From the NCBI RefSeq assembly GCF_000731315.1, contig NZ_HG938353.1:3348001-3412000 (forward strand): a stretch of 64,000 nucleotides of DNA. The letters run 5' to 3'. Of the stretch, positions 50,072 to 59,418 are shown piece after piece. Both the position numbers and the translations under genes were made by a program. The DNA comes from Neorhizobium galegae bv. orientalis str. HAMBI 540 (lineage in GTDB: Bacteria > Pseudomonadota > Alphaproteobacteria > Rhizobiales > Rhizobiaceae). A model generated the notes under the pieces. It did not search any database, had not been told where the DNA came from, and saw nothing but the letters and a program-made list of their open reading frames with translations. How positions within the stretch are numbered: the stretch's first letter is position 1; each line of letters begins with the position of its first letter.

Positions 50072-52393
50072 TTGAGCAGTGATCATGAGGTCTTCACCGG
50101 CCGCCGGGAAGACATGAGACTTGTTACCGGCCAAGGCGCATATACCGCCGACAAGGTGCTGGACGGCCAACTCCACGCCGCATTCTTGAGGGCCGATCAG
50201 CCGCATGCGCGCATCGTTTCGATCGATGTCGAGGCGGCGCTCGCGGCACCTGGCGTCCATCTCGTGCTGACCGGCAAGGATGCGCTTCAAGCCAATCTGA
50301 TCGCCCCCGGCCCGTTGGTCTCCTTCCCCGGCGTCGATGGCATGAAGATCAAGGCACCGAACCGTTACGCGCTTTCGACCGACCGCGTCCGCTTCGTCGG
50401 CGAGCCGGTCGCAGTGGTGATTGCCGACAGTGCCGACACGGCCGCCGATGCGGTTGAACTGATCGCCGTCGAATACGAGGATCTGCCGGCGATCATCGAC
50501 CCGGAGGCGGCATTGGAAGACGGAGCGCCGCAGCTTTTCGACGACGTGCCGGGCAATCTGGTTTTCCTGCACGGGTTCGGCGACAAGGCGACGGCCGACG
50601 AAGCCTTCGCCAAGGCCGCGCATGTCGCGACGCTGACGGTCGAGTCGCAACGCGTCGCTGCCAACCCGCTCGAACTCAAATCTTTCATGGCCGCATACGA
50701 CGCGGAAACAGACGTTTTCGACGTCTATTCCGCCAGCCAGGGCACCGGCCTTGGCGACGGGCTTGCCCGCTTCACCGGCCATCCGCCGGAAAAGGTGCGC
50801 CATCACATGGGCGATGTCGGGGGCAGCTTCGGCATCCGCGGCGCGCCCTATCCGGAATATGCGGCGATCATGCTTGCCGCCAAGAAGCTCTGTCGCCCCG
50901 TACGCTGGACCGCCAGCCGCACCGAAAGCTTCCTTGCCGATTATCATGGCCGGGCTGTCAGGTTCGCGGGCGAGCTGGCGCTTGGCGAGACCGGCGAATT
51001 CCTCGCCATCCGCATGAATGTCGTCTGCGATCTCGGCGCCTACCATTCGCCGGCCGGCGCGCTGATCAACGTCCTGAACCCGATGCTGACCGGCACGGGA
51101 TGTTACCGCATCCCCGCGGTTTACGGGCTCAACCGCCTCGCCTTTACCAATACCTCGCCGATTGCCGCCTATCGCGGTGCGGGCCGTCCGGATATCAACT
51201 ATTTCGTCGAGCGGCTGGTCGATCAGGCGGCCACCGATCTCGGTATGGACCGGATCGAGATCCGCCGGAAGAACCTCATTCCCGACGACGCCTACCCCTA
51301 CAAGACGCCGACCACCGTTTACGACAGCGGCAGCTATGTCGCGATGCTGGAGGAAGCCCTCACGATGTCCGACTGGAAGGGTTTCGAAGCCCGCCGGAAG
51401 GAAGCCGAAAAGCGCGGCAATCTGCGCGGCATCGGCATGGGCATCTTCGTCGAGCCCTCGGGCGGCGGCCACATGCCGGAGGAGACCGAGATCCGCTTCG
51501 AGGCGGACGGGACGCTGACGCTCTATACGCTTTCCGGTTCCGCCGGCCAGGGCCACGAAACGGTGCTGCCGCGGCTGGTCGCCAGGGAACTCGGTATCGA
51601 CGAGAACCTGATCAACCTGCGCGCCAACAGCGTCCATGCGCCTCACAAGCTGAAGGGCGCAGGAACCATGGGCTCGCGGACCATGGCCTCGCATGGCGCG
51701 TCCCTGACGATCACCTCACGCGAGGTGGTGAAGAAGGGCCTGACGCTCGCCGCCGAAGCGCTGGAGGCCTCGGAAACCGACATCGAATTCGACCACGGCC
51801 ATTACAAGGTGGCCGGCACCAACATGTCGATCTCGCTCCTGGAACTGGCGGCCCGCCACGGTACGCCTGAAGGCAATGCGCTCGACACGCTGGGCTCAAT
51901 CCAGCCGGAGCGCAATTTTCCAGGCGGCGTACATGTGGCCGAAGTGGAGATCGATCCTAATACCGGCGAAACCAGGGTCACGTCCTATATCGGCGTCGAT
52001 GACGCCGGCCATGTCGTCAACCACACGCTGCTCGAAGGCCAGATGCATGGCGGCCTCGCCCAGGGTGCGGGCCAGGTGTTCGGGGAGCATATCGTCTACG
52101 ACCGGGACAGCGGCCAGATGCTGACCGCCACCTTCATGGACTATTTCATGCCGCGCGCCGATTTCATGCCGACGCCGCGTTTCTTCGACCTGCCGACGCC
52201 CTCACCGACCAATGTGCTCGGCGTCAAGGGCGGCGGCGAAGCCGGCACGACCGGCGCGCTGCCGACACTGATGAACGCCATCCTGGATGCGCTTCGCCAG
52301 GCAGGCGTCAAGGATTTCGACATGCCCGCAACGCCCTACAGGGTTTGGGAGGCCCTCAAGGTCGCGAGGGAGGGCGCTCGACAGGCTTCTTGA
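50072..52393 (+). CDS. CoxL-like molybdenum hydroxylase large subunit (orphan)
   Basis: A 773-residue aldehyde-oxidase/xanthine-dehydrogenase molybdopterin subunit of the CoxL-like form: hammerhead domain start FTGRREDMRLVTGQGAYTAD, Mo-cofactor loops VGGSFGIRGAPYPEY near residue 250 and AYRGAGRPDINYFVE near 367, and catalytic glutamate in GVKGGGEAGTTGA near 720. The CO-dehydrogenase VAYRCSFR loop is absent, so it is not form I CODH. No Fe-S or FAD subunit lies next to it. TTG at 50072 is chosen because GGGAG stands 8 bases before; earlier starts lack homology. Confidence 0.87.
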   Translation: MSSDHEVFTGRREDMRLVTGQGAYTADKVLDGQLHAAFLRADQPHARIVSIDVEAALAAPGVHLVLTGKDALQANLIAPGPLVSFPGVDGMKIKAPNRYALSTDRVRFVGEPVAVVIADSADTAADAVELIAVEYEDLPAIIDPEAALEDGAPQLFDDVPGNLVFLHGFGDKATADEAFAKAAHVATLTVESQRVAANPLELKSFMAAYDAETDVFDVYSASQGTGLGDGLARFTGHPPEKVRHHMGDVGGSFGIRGAPYPEYAAIMLAAKKLCRPVRWTASRTESFLADYHGRAVRFAGELALGETGEFLAIRMNVVCDLGAYHSPAGALINVLNPMLTGTGCYRIPAVYGLNRLAFTNTSPIAAYRGAGRPDINYFVERLVDQAATDLGMDRIEIRRKNLIPDDAYPYKTPTTVYDSGSYVAMLEEALTMSDWKGFEARRKEAEKRGNLRGIGMGIFVEPSGGGHMPEETEIRFEADGTLTLYTLSGSAGQGHETVLPRLVARELGIDENLINLRANSVHAPHKLKGAGTMGSRTMASHGASLTITSREVVKKGLTLAAEALEASETDIEFDHGHYKVAGTNMSISLLELAARHGTPEGNALDTLGSIQPERNFPGGVHVAEVEIDPNTGETRVTSYIGVDDAGHVVNHTLLEGQMHGGLAQGAGQVFGEHIVYDRDSGQMLTATFMDYFMPRADFMPTPRFFDLPTPSPTNVLGVKGGGEAGTTGALPTLMNAILDALRQAGVKDFDMPATPYRVWEALKVAREGARQAS

Positions 52394-52488
52394 TCCGAGC
52401 CCCGTTTCGTCCGTCGGCGGATTGCCTGAATGCCTTGCCGGACGCTAGAAGTCCTTTTCAGACAAACGGAACGCAAGGCCTCGGCGCT

Positions 52489-53109
52489 ATGACACTGGAC
52501 GACATCACCGACACCGTCATCGGCCGGGCAAGCGACAGGCGGCGTTTCATCGTTGCAGTCGCCGGTCCGCCGGGCGGAGGAAAATCCACGCTTGCCGAGG
52601 CCTTGCACGAAGCCCTGCTGGCGCGCGGTGAAACGACCGAAATCCTGCCGATGGACGGTTTCCACATGGACAACGGCATTCTCGAAGCCCGCGGCCTGTT
52701 GCCCCGCAAAGGCGCACCACAGACCTTCGACGTGCGCGGTTTTGCGGATGTCCTGAGAGCGGTGCGGCAGGGAGACGAGGAAGTGCTGGTGCCGGTCTTC
52801 GACCGATCGCGCGAGATCGCCATCGCCTCGGCCCGCCCGATCTCGCCCGATACTCATATCGTGCTCGCGGAAGGCAATTACTTGCTGATCAACGAAGCGC
52901 CCTGGTCACGGCTTGCCGAGATGTTCGACTTCACCATTTTCGTCGGTCCCTCGGAAGAGGTGCTCCGCGAACGGCTCAGGGCACGCTGGGTCCATTATGG
53001 GCTTGATGAAGCCGCGATTGCCTGGAAACTCGATGGCAATGACCTGCCGAACGGCCGCTATATCCTCACCCACTCGCGGCCCGCCGACATCAGGCTCGAA
53101 AGCTTCTGA
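52489..53109 (+). CDS. Nucleoside/nucleotide kinase-like P-loop protein
   Basis: A 206-residue P-loop kinase of the uridine kinase/phosphoribulokinase-like group (similar to the rhizobial FrcK and yeast Yfh7 branch). Walker A GPPGGGKST near residue 26, DGFHMDN near 60, DRSREIAIASAR near 105 and the LID-like LRERLRARWVHYG near 165. Phosphorylates a small hydroxyl substrate with ATP; which one is unknown. AAGG lies upstream of the ATG at 52489. The gene lies 96 bases after the CoxL-like stop and converges on the phosphodiesterase gene. Confidence 0.82.
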   Translation: MTLDDITDTVIGRASDRRRFIVAVAGPPGGGKSTLAEALHEALLARGETTEILPMDGFHMDNGILEARGLLPRKGAPQTFDVRGFADVLRAVRQGDEEVLVPVFDRSREIAIASARPISPDTHIVLAEGNYLLINEAPWSRLAEMFDFTIFVGPSEEVLRERLRARWVHYGLDEAAIAWKLDGNDLPNGRYILTHSRPADIRLESF

Positions 53110-53172
53110 CACCTGTTCGCCGTTGGATCGATACGGTCGCGCATGATCGTGTGGCGCTTCATCTGGAAAAGC

Positions 53173-54747
53173 TCAGGACTGCAATTCCGCGCCCTTCGGC
53201 TGAGCGCCGTACTTGTCCGCGTTTTCGGTCAGGAGGTCGGCCTCGTCGATATAGGCGCGGCCCGCGACATGTCCGATGACGATGCGCGAAACCTTGCCAT
53301 CGATTGCCGCCGTGAATTCCGTCACGACCGGCGCCTCTACGGCTTCGCCCTCTTCGAACAGCTCGAACATCGGCCGGCCGGTCATGCTGGCGGCCGGCTT
53401 CAGCCCGAGCATTTCGAGGACGGTGGGGGCGATGTCGTAGATTGCGGTGCGCGATGCGATCACCTGCCCGCCGCTTTTCAGCCCCGCGCCCTCGCCGATC
53501 AGCACCGCCGCAAGCTCGGTCGAATGCAGGCCGCCATGCGACCCGCCACCGAGCGGAATGCCGCTATAGCTGCCGGCGTCGCAGACCGAAGTGCCGGGGA
53601 CGCCGAACGCGTTGTTCGTACCATCGCCCTTCAGGTTGATGTAGAGATCCGGTGCGCGGGGATGGGCGGCACCGGTCAGCTCCAGCGCCAGCGTACCGGG
53701 AAGGATGCCTTCATGCGAGCCCCGCTCGATCGCCGGCGTAAAAGTCGCGCCATACCATGGCTGGACGGCGAGCGCGTCGAAAACGCCCTGCAGCAGGCCC
53801 TTGTCGAATTTCTTGAGCCAGAAGCCCGGCGCTCGGCCGCGGCGGTAGAGCACGTCGACGCCGTCGCCGAGCCGCGTATCGGCGGAGATACCGGCTTCCT
53901 TAAACGCGTCGCCGACCGAGATGAATTCCACGATAGTCGAATGGCCATGATCGGAGGTGACGAAAATGACGATGCCGTCCTTTTCAGGCTGCCTGTCGCG
54001 CCATTCCAGCAGGTTGCCGATCGCGATATCGCAATCACGCATCGAGGCGAGCATGCCCTCGGCGCCGAGGCCGTAACGGTGCGAAGCGCTGTCGACTTCC
54101 GTCAGCCAGATGATCGCCGCATCCGGCTTCTTTGCCGGCCAGACGGTATCCGTGAACACTGCAACAGCCTGCTTTTCCGCACCGCGATCAAGACCGTTTG
54201 CCGGCACCCTGTGTTGTTCAGCAATGTCGACGGCAAGTTCCGGCGGGAAGCCCACTGCCGGGTGGCGGACGTTGTAACCGGTCTGGCCCCAGTCACCGCC
54301 CTTCCAGTTGAGCGCGGTAAACGAACCCTGCCCGCTCGACGTCACCACCGCGAACGACTTGCCGTTCTTGGCGAGCGTTTCGGAGAGATTGGTGGCCGTC
54401 ACCATGCCGCCGATCAGCCGCTTGTCGCCGGCCCGCCAGTCGTGGATCGTATCCGTGCCGGTCAGCAGGCCCGATCCGTCGCGGGAGTAGAATTCGTTGC
54501 CGAGCACGCCTGTCGTTTCCGGCCGCGCCCCGCTTGCGAGTGCTGTCAGGGCGCCGCGCGTCTCGCTCGGGAACACCGTCCGGTGGTCTTTGCTCGACAC
54601 ACCCCTCGCCCGCATCGCGGTGAGATTGGGCATGGTTGCCGCGTTGATCATGTCGGGCCGCAGCCCATCGATGCCCACGACGATGACATGGCGCGCGTGA
54701 GGGTGGATGATAGTCCGGTGTTGGCTGGCTGCCGGTGAGTTCGACAT
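53173..54747 (-). CDS. Alkaline phosphatase-superfamily phosphodiesterase (NPP-like)
   Basis: A 524-residue bimetal hydrolase: metal aspartate in VVGIDGLRPDMI near residue 25, nucleophile region HRTVFPSETRGA near 57, and metal sites TEVDSASHRYG near 212 and TSDHGHST near 263. The fold fits nucleotide pyrophosphatase/phosphodiesterases, which split phosphodiesters. There is no signal peptide, so it acts in the cytoplasm. Same strand as, and 127 bases behind, the ABC importer operon, suggesting the importer brings in its phosphodiester or phosphorylated substrate. ATG at 54747 preferred over a TTG eight codons earlier. Confidence 0.85.
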   Translation of the reverse strand: MSNSPAASQHRTIIHPHARHVIVVGIDGLRPDMINAATMPNLTAMRARGVSSKDHRTVFPSETRGALTALASGARPETTGVLGNEFYSRDGSGLLTGTDTIHDWRAGDKRLIGGMVTATNLSETLAKNGKSFAVVTSSGQGSFTALNWKGGDWGQTGYNVRHPAVGFPPELAVDIAEQHRVPANGLDRGAEKQAVAVFTDTVWPAKKPDAAIIWLTEVDSASHRYGLGAEGMLASMRDCDIAIGNLLEWRDRQPEKDGIVIFVTSDHGHSTIVEFISVGDAFKEAGISADTRLGDGVDVLYRRGRAPGFWLKKFDKGLLQGVFDALAVQPWYGATFTPAIERGSHEGILPGTLALELTGAAHPRAPDLYINLKGDGTNNAFGVPGTSVCDAGSYSGIPLGGGSHGGLHSTELAAVLIGEGAGLKSGGQVIASRTAIYDIAPTVLEMLGLKPAASMTGRPMFELFEEGEAVEAPVVTEFTAAIDGKVSRIVIGHVAGRAYIDEADLLTENADKYGAQPKGAELQS

Positions 54748-54873
54748 GAAAGATCGCCCCGCTGATGACAAGCGTCCTAAGACGCAAACATTTCAGCAGC
54801 GTGACATGTCTTTTGAGCTACATAAACTGCCATATTCGAAACCGTATAAATCTGAGGCGCTTCCAAAGCTGGG

Positions 54874-55944
54874 CTAGAGGGCCACTCCCGTTTCACGGTC
54901 GAAGACATGCACCTGTTCGGGCGGGATGTTGGCTTCAAACCGCGCGCCGTAGCGGGCCGGATATTCACCGTCGACGATGGCCACGACCGGGTGGCCGGCG
55001 AGGTCGAAGATGATATGGGTCTGTGCGCCGGTCGGCTCGACCAGCAGCGTCTGCCCGGCAAGCGCAGTACCCCCGACGCCGGGGCTTAGATGCTCCGGAC
55101 GCAAGCCGACCTTGATCGCCTGGCCGCGCTTCACCTTGCGATCCGGCGCGATGCGGATCGCGGTTCCGTCGCCAAGACGCGCGGACGGTTCGCCGCCATC
55201 GCCGTCCACGGTGCCGTCGAGAAGGTTCATCGCCGGAGAACCGATGAAGGCGGCAACGAAGAGATTGGCCGGCTTCTTGTAAAGTTCCATCGGCGTGCCT
55301 TCCTGCTCCACCTTTCCCTGATTGAGGACGACGATGCGGTCGGCGAGTGTCATCGCCTCGATCTGGTCGTGGGTGACGTAGATCGATGTCGTCCCGACCT
55401 TCTGGTGCAGCTGCTTGATCTCGGCGCGCATCTGCACACGCAGTTTGGCATCGAGATTGGAAAGCGGCTCGTCGAACAGGAAGACGGCCGGGTTGCGGAC
55501 GATTGCCCGGCCCATCGCGACGCGCTGACGCTGGCCGCCGGAAAGTTGCGCCGGCTTGCGGTCGAGAAGCGGCATCAGGTCGAGCATGCGCGCGGCTTCG
55601 GCGACGCGTTCGGCAATCACCGGCTTCGGGGTTCCGGAAAGGCGCAGGTTGAAGCCCATGTTTTCGGCAACCGTCATATGCGGATAAAGCGCATAGGACT
55701 GGAACACCATGGCGATGTTGCGCTCGCGCGGGGTCAGCTCGTTGACCACGGCGTTGTCGATGATGACCTCGCCGGCTGTGATTTCCTCAAGCCCGGCAAT
55801 CATGCGCAGCAGCGTCGATTTTCCGCAACCGGAAGGGCCAACCAGCGCGACGAACTCGCCGTCTTCGATCGCCAGCGACACGCCATGGATGACCGGGAGT
55901 GCCCCATAGGCCTTGCGGACTTGTCTGAGTTCGACGGATGCCAT
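54874..55944 (-). CDS. Carbohydrate ABC transporter ATP-binding protein (MalK/UgpC type)
   Basis: A 356-residue ATPase: Walker [10 protein letters not shown] near residue 37, signature [15 protein letters not shown] near 134, Walker [14 protein letters not shown] near 153, [14 protein letters not shown] near 190 and a C-terminal OB/TOBE domain. GGAGTAACTCGC precedes the ATG. Fourth gene of the importer operon. UgpC/MalK-type ATPases serve sugar, polyol and glycerol-phosphate importers. Confidence 0.94.
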   Translation of the reverse strand: MASVELRQVRKAYGALPVIHGVSLAIEDGEFVALVGPSGCGKSTLLRMIAGLEEITAGEVIIDNAVVNELTPRERNIAMVFQSYALYPHMTVAENMGFNLRLSGTPKPVIAERVAEAARMLDLMPLLDRKPAQLSGGQRQRVAMGRAIVRNPAVFLFDEPLSNLDAKLRVQMRAEIKQLHQKVGTTSIYVTHDQIEAMTLADRIVVLNQGKVEQEGTPMELYKKPANLFVAAFIGSPAMNLLDGTVDGDGGEPSARLGDGTAIRIAPDRKVKRGQAIKVGLRPEHLSPGVGGTALAGQTLLVEPTGAQTHIIFDLAGHPVVAIVDGEYPARYGARFEANIPPEQVHVFDRETGVAL

Positions 55945-55966
55945 GCGAGTTACTCCGGGTCGGGGC

Positions 55967-56851
55967 TCAGGACTTCACCGCACCGGCGGTCAGACCGGCG
56001 ATGATGTGCTTCTGGGCCAGGAAGAAGGCGATGATGGTTGGCAGGATGGTGAGCGTGATGAAGGCCAGCACCAGCTGCCATTCGGTGCTGAATTCGCCCC
56101 GATAGATCATGATGCCGAGCGGCCAGGGGTAACGGCTCTCGGAATTCAGCATGATCAGCGGCACGATATAACTGTTCCAGCTGCTGACGAAGGAGATGAT
56201 GCCGACGGTGGCGATGATCGGCCGCGACAGCGGCAGCGTGATGTGCCAGAAGAAGCGCATGTAGCCGCAGCCGTCGACGAAGGCCGCATCGAACAGCTCG
56301 GATGGCAAATTGCGGAAGTAGTTTCGGAACAGCATAATGCTCATGCCCATGCCGAACGCGACCTGCGGCAGCACCACGCCCCAATATGTATCGATGAGCC
56401 CCAGATCGCGGATACGGATGTAGAGCGGCAGGATGGCCGTCGCTGCCGGGAACATCAGCCCGATCAGGAAATAGTTGACCAGATAATCGGTGCCGAAGAA
56501 GCGGATATGTGCGAAGCAGAAGGCTGCCATGGCACCGAAGGTCAATGTCAGGAACACCGTCAGCAGGGCGATGATCAGCGAATTGCTCATCTGCAGCCAG
56601 TAACGCTTGCTGATGATGATGTCCGTGTAGTTCGACCACTGCCATTCCGTCGGCAGGCCGAAAGGATTGCCGCGCAGTTCGCCAAGGGTCTTGAAGCCGC
56701 CGAGCGCAGTGCTGATGAGCGGCACCACCACGATTGCCGCCACGATGATCAGCGATATGTACATATAGACCTGCGTGCCGGCGCGGATCCGCTGGCCGGA
56801 CGTCGGCGCGCTGGCGGCATCGATGGGCTGTGCTGTCGAGATATCAGTCAT
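55967..56851 (-). CDS. Carbohydrate ABC transporter permease (MalG/UgpE type)
   Basis: A 294-residue permease with six membrane helices and the EAA-type coupling loop ([23 protein letters not shown] near residue 185). The start overlaps the end of the other permease by eight bases. Pairs with it to form the channel. Confidence 0.92.
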   Translation of the reverse strand: MTDISTAQPIDAASAPTSGQRIRAGTQVYMYISLIIVAAIVVVPLISTALGGFKTLGELRGNPFGLPTEWQWSNYTDIIISKRYWLQMSNSLIIALLTVFLTLTFGAMAAFCFAHIRFFGTDYLVNYFLIGLMFPAATAILPLYIRIRDLGLIDTYWGVVLPQVAFGMGMSIMLFRNYFRNLPSELFDAAFVDGCGYMRFFWHITLPLSRPIIATVGIISFVSSWNSYIVPLIMLNSESRYPWPLGIMIYRGEFSTEWQLVLAFITLTILPTIIAFFLAQKHIIAGLTAGAVKS

Positions 56852-57785
56852 TGCGCATGAATACCCGCTTGTAGCTGAAGGCGAGCGTCACGCAGATCAC
56901 GAACAGCACCACGCCGACGGCGCTGCCGAACCCGACCTGCATGCGGGTCACCCCGAAATTGTACAGGAACGTCACCATCGTCTGCGTCGAGTTCGACGGT
57001 CCCCCGCCGGTGAGCGGCATGATCATGTCGAAAAGCTGCAGCGAACCGACGACCGCAAAGAAGACCGAGAGGCGCACGGTGGAGCCGAGCAGCGGCAGCG
57101 TCACAAGCCGGAACTTCTGGAAGCCGGTCGCACCGTCGATGTCAGCCGCTTCCAGCACGCTCTTGTCGATTGCCTGCAGGCCGGCGATGAAGAGCATCAT
57201 GTGAAAGCCGAAATACTTCCAGACGATGACGCCCAATATTGCGTACATTGCCAGATCGCGGTCGGCCAGCCAGAAGGGTGGTTGTACGCCAATGAAATGC
57301 GCGATACCGGCGACGAGACCGAAATCCCCGTCATAAACGAAACGCCAGATCATGCCGGCTGCAACATCCGCAAGCACGTACGGCAGGAAGAAGATCAGCC
57401 GGAAGAACAGCGCACCCTTGATCCGGCTGGAGATCATCGTCGCCAGCCAGAGCGCCAGAGGCACCTGCACGCAAAGCGAGGCAAGCACGATCAGGCCGTT
57501 GTTGATCAAAGCCTGGGTGAAGGCGCTATTGCGGAAAATGAGCTGGTAGTTGCGCCAGCCGACCCATTGCGTCGGGCTGCCATAGCCGTTCCAGTTATAG
57601 AAGGAATACCAGGCGGCCTCGCCCATGGGCAGAATGACCAGCACCGTAAACAGAAGAAGCGCCGGCGGCAGGAACAGGATCAGTACCGGCCATTTGCTGT
57701 TGGCAAGAGACCGCTTGCGGCGCCGCGCTACCACAAGTGTATTCCCGGAAGGGACGGCATTGGCAGACATCAGCATATCGCTCAT
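56844..57785 (-). CDS. Carbohydrate ABC transporter permease (MalF/UgpA type)
   Basis: A 313-residue permease with six helices after a basic N-terminus (RRRKRSLANSKWPVL) and the coupling loop EAADIDGATGFQKFRLVTLPLL near residue 218. AAGG precedes the ATG. Separated from the binding-protein gene by a 105-base gap containing a strong hairpin. Confidence 0.92.
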   Translation of the reverse strand: MSDMLMSANAVPSGNTLVVARRRKRSLANSKWPVLILFLPPALLLFTVLVILPMGEAAWYSFYNWNGYGSPTQWVGWRNYQLIFRNSAFTQALINNGLIVLASLCVQVPLALWLATMISSRIKGALFFRLIFFLPYVLADVAAGMIWRFVYDGDFGLVAGIAHFIGVQPPFWLADRDLAMYAILGVIVWKYFGFHMMLFIAGLQAIDKSVLEAADIDGATGFQKFRLVTLPLLGSTVRLSVFFAVVGSLQLFDMIMPLTGGGPSNSTQTMVTFLYNFGVTRMQVGFGSAVGVVLFVICVTLAFSYKRVFMRND

Positions 57786-57835
57786 CGATTTTCGAGCCTT
57801 TCGGGCTGCGAGACGCCGTCAGGCGAGGACGGGAA

Positions 57836-57882
57836 CCGGCGCTCCCAGGGTTGCTGGAACCTTAGGGGAGCGGGAGCGCCGG
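57836..57882. other. Intercistronic hairpin after the binding-protein gene
   Basis: CCGGCGCTCCC (57836-57846) and GGGAGCGCCGG (57872-57882), a perfect 11-bp G+C stem with a 25-base loop, in the gap between binding protein and first permease. No T-run. Such stems usually protect the upstream message and lower downstream expression. Confidence 0.6.
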
Positions 57883-57890
57883 CAGTGCGC

Positions 57891-59186
57891 TTACTTTCGT
57901 TCGAGCGAGTAGGCGTCCTCGATCTGCTGCGCCGCGGCAGCCGGTTTCATGCTGCCGGAGACCACTTCGACGCTGATGTCGTTGACGATCGCACCGACAT
58001 TGGGACCGAGGTCCTGGTCAAGGAAGTTCTGGTGCCAGGTTTCCTTGCCGAGAGCTTCGGCAACTTCCTTCAGCAGCGGCTTCGAGATCGCTTCGCTCGC
58101 ACCTTTGGCGACGGGCATGATCTGCGTATCCCTGGCGAGAAGCTTCTGCACGTCGGCGCTTGCCATGTAGCGGAGGAATTCCTCGGTTTCAGGCGGCGCA
58201 TTCTTGGTGACTGCCCATCCGTTGAGACCGCCGAAACTGTCGGTGGTCACACCGGGCCCTCCGCTGACGACGGGAAACGAGAAGCGGCCGATATTGTCGT
58301 CGGCAAGGCCTTTGCGGCTCGTCGAATTCGACGCCTGCGTCGCCGGCGTATTTTCGAAGCTCAGGATGAGCGCGGCACGGCCATCACCGAACGTGGCAAG
58401 CGCATCGTTCCAGGTCGCACCCAAGTAGCCATTCTGGAATGGCTCAAGTTTGCCGAGTTCCGCCATGCGCTCGCCTGCCTTGACGAAAGGCTTGCCGGCG
58501 AAGCCGTCGTTCTTGCCCGCCTTGGCATCGGCAAAGCCCTTTTGCCCCGCTTCGCGCATAGCGAGATAGCTCCAGTAGAAATGCAGGGGCCACTTGTCCC
58601 GCCCGCCGCCGGCAATAGGTGTCACGCCAGCCTGCTTCAGCGTTTTGACAGCGCTAAGGAAATCGTCCCAGGTAGCGATCTTCGAGGCGTCGACGCCGGC
58701 CTTCTTGAACAATTCCTTGTTGTAATAGAAGGAAACGAGGCCGGTCCTGACGGGCGACGCCCAGACCTTGCCGTCGAAAGTCAGGCCATCGACGGCGGAG
58801 GGATTGATCGACTTGCGCCATTCCCCTCCGTTCGCGTCGATCGCAGCATTGATCGGCCGCAACGTGCCGGTCTCGGACTGCGCCTTGAGGACGCCGCCGC
58901 CCCAGGTATAGAAGATGCTCGGCGCGTCTTTCGATTGCAGAAGCGTCGGCAGCTTCGCCTTGAAGGCCTGGTTTTCCAGAAATTGCATCTCGACCTTGAC
59001 GCCGGGATGCTTGGCCTCGAAATCCCTGGCGATCTGGTTCCAGACCGTGATGTTCGCCGGCACCTGCTCGACATGCATCCAGCGAATGACGCTGTCCGCT
59101 GCCGCGACGCTGGCCGTAAACAGCCCACCCGCGAGAGCAACAGTGGTCGCTGAAATCAGACGCATCCTGTAGTATCTGTTGGACAT
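57891..59186 (-). CDS. Carbohydrate ABC transporter solute-binding protein
   Basis: A 431-residue periplasmic binding protein (family 1, raffinose/multiple-sugar type) with a Sec signal peptide (ISATTVALAGGLFTASVAAA, cleavage near residue 29). The mature part starts DSVIRWMHVEQ and contains SIFYTWGGGVLKAQSETG and FGDGRAALILSFENT regions typical of the family. GGAGGAGCGCC precedes the ATG at 59186. First gene of the importer operon; divergent from the ROK regulator. A disaccharide or glycoside is the likely cargo; the downstream phosphodiesterase raises the alternative of a phosphorylated polyol. Confidence 0.92.
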   Translation of the reverse strand: MSNRYYRMRLISATTVALAGGLFTASVAAADSVIRWMHVEQVPANITVWNQIARDFEAKHPGVKVEMQFLENQAFKAKLPTLLQSKDAPSIFYTWGGGVLKAQSETGTLRPINAAIDANGGEWRKSINPSAVDGLTFDGKVWASPVRTGLVSFYYNKELFKKAGVDASKIATWDDFLSAVKTLKQAGVTPIAGGGRDKWPLHFYWSYLAMREAGQKGFADAKAGKNDGFAGKPFVKAGERMAELGKLEPFQNGYLGATWNDALATFGDGRAALILSFENTPATQASNSTSRKGLADDNIGRFSFPVVSGGPGVTTDSFGGLNGWAVTKNAPPETEEFLRYMASADVQKLLARDTQIMPVAKGASEAISKPLLKEVAEALGKETWHQNFLDQDLGPNVGAIVNDISVEVVSGSMKPAAAAQQIEDAYSLERK

Positions 59187-59220
59187 TGAAGGCGCTCCTC
59201 CCAAAGCTTTATTCCTGTAT

Positions 59221-59237
59221 CCGAATTAAATAATCGG
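59221..59237. promoter_or_regulatory. AT-rich dyad, candidate ROK operator (proximal to importer)
   Basis: CCGAATTAAATAATCGG, with CCGA and TCGG flanks around an AT core, 35 bases before the binding-protein start. The half CCGAATTAAAT recurs nearly unchanged at 59352. ROK repressors such as NagC bind AT-rich dyads of this kind. Confidence 0.45.
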
Positions 59238-59351
59238 CAAGCCCGACGCATCTGTCAATAGCCCTGCGTGACATTGCCGGATTTTGGCAAAAATTGCAGC
59301 ATTTGCTGCTTTTCTCTCTTGCATACCCCACAAAATCAGATCTAGAACAAA

Positions 59352-59385
59352 CCGAATTTAATTTGCACCTCGTATTAAATAGCGG
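59352..59385. promoter_or_regulatory. AT-rich dyad, candidate ROK operator (proximal to regulator)
   Basis: CCGAATTTAAT, 11 bases, ATTAAATAGCGG: inverted TTTAAT/ATTAAA with CCG/CGG ends, 34 bases before the ROK start codon. Pairs with the similar site at 59221. Confidence 0.5.
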
Positions 59386-59418
59386 TTTGGTGCAGAAGCC
59401 GACGAGTGCGCAGAAGAG

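Noticed and set aside
50072..52393. Form I carbon monoxide dehydrogenase (CoxL)
   Set aside because: The diagnostic AYRCSFR active-site loop is not present; the corresponding segment reads AYRGAGRPD, and coxM and coxS are absent.
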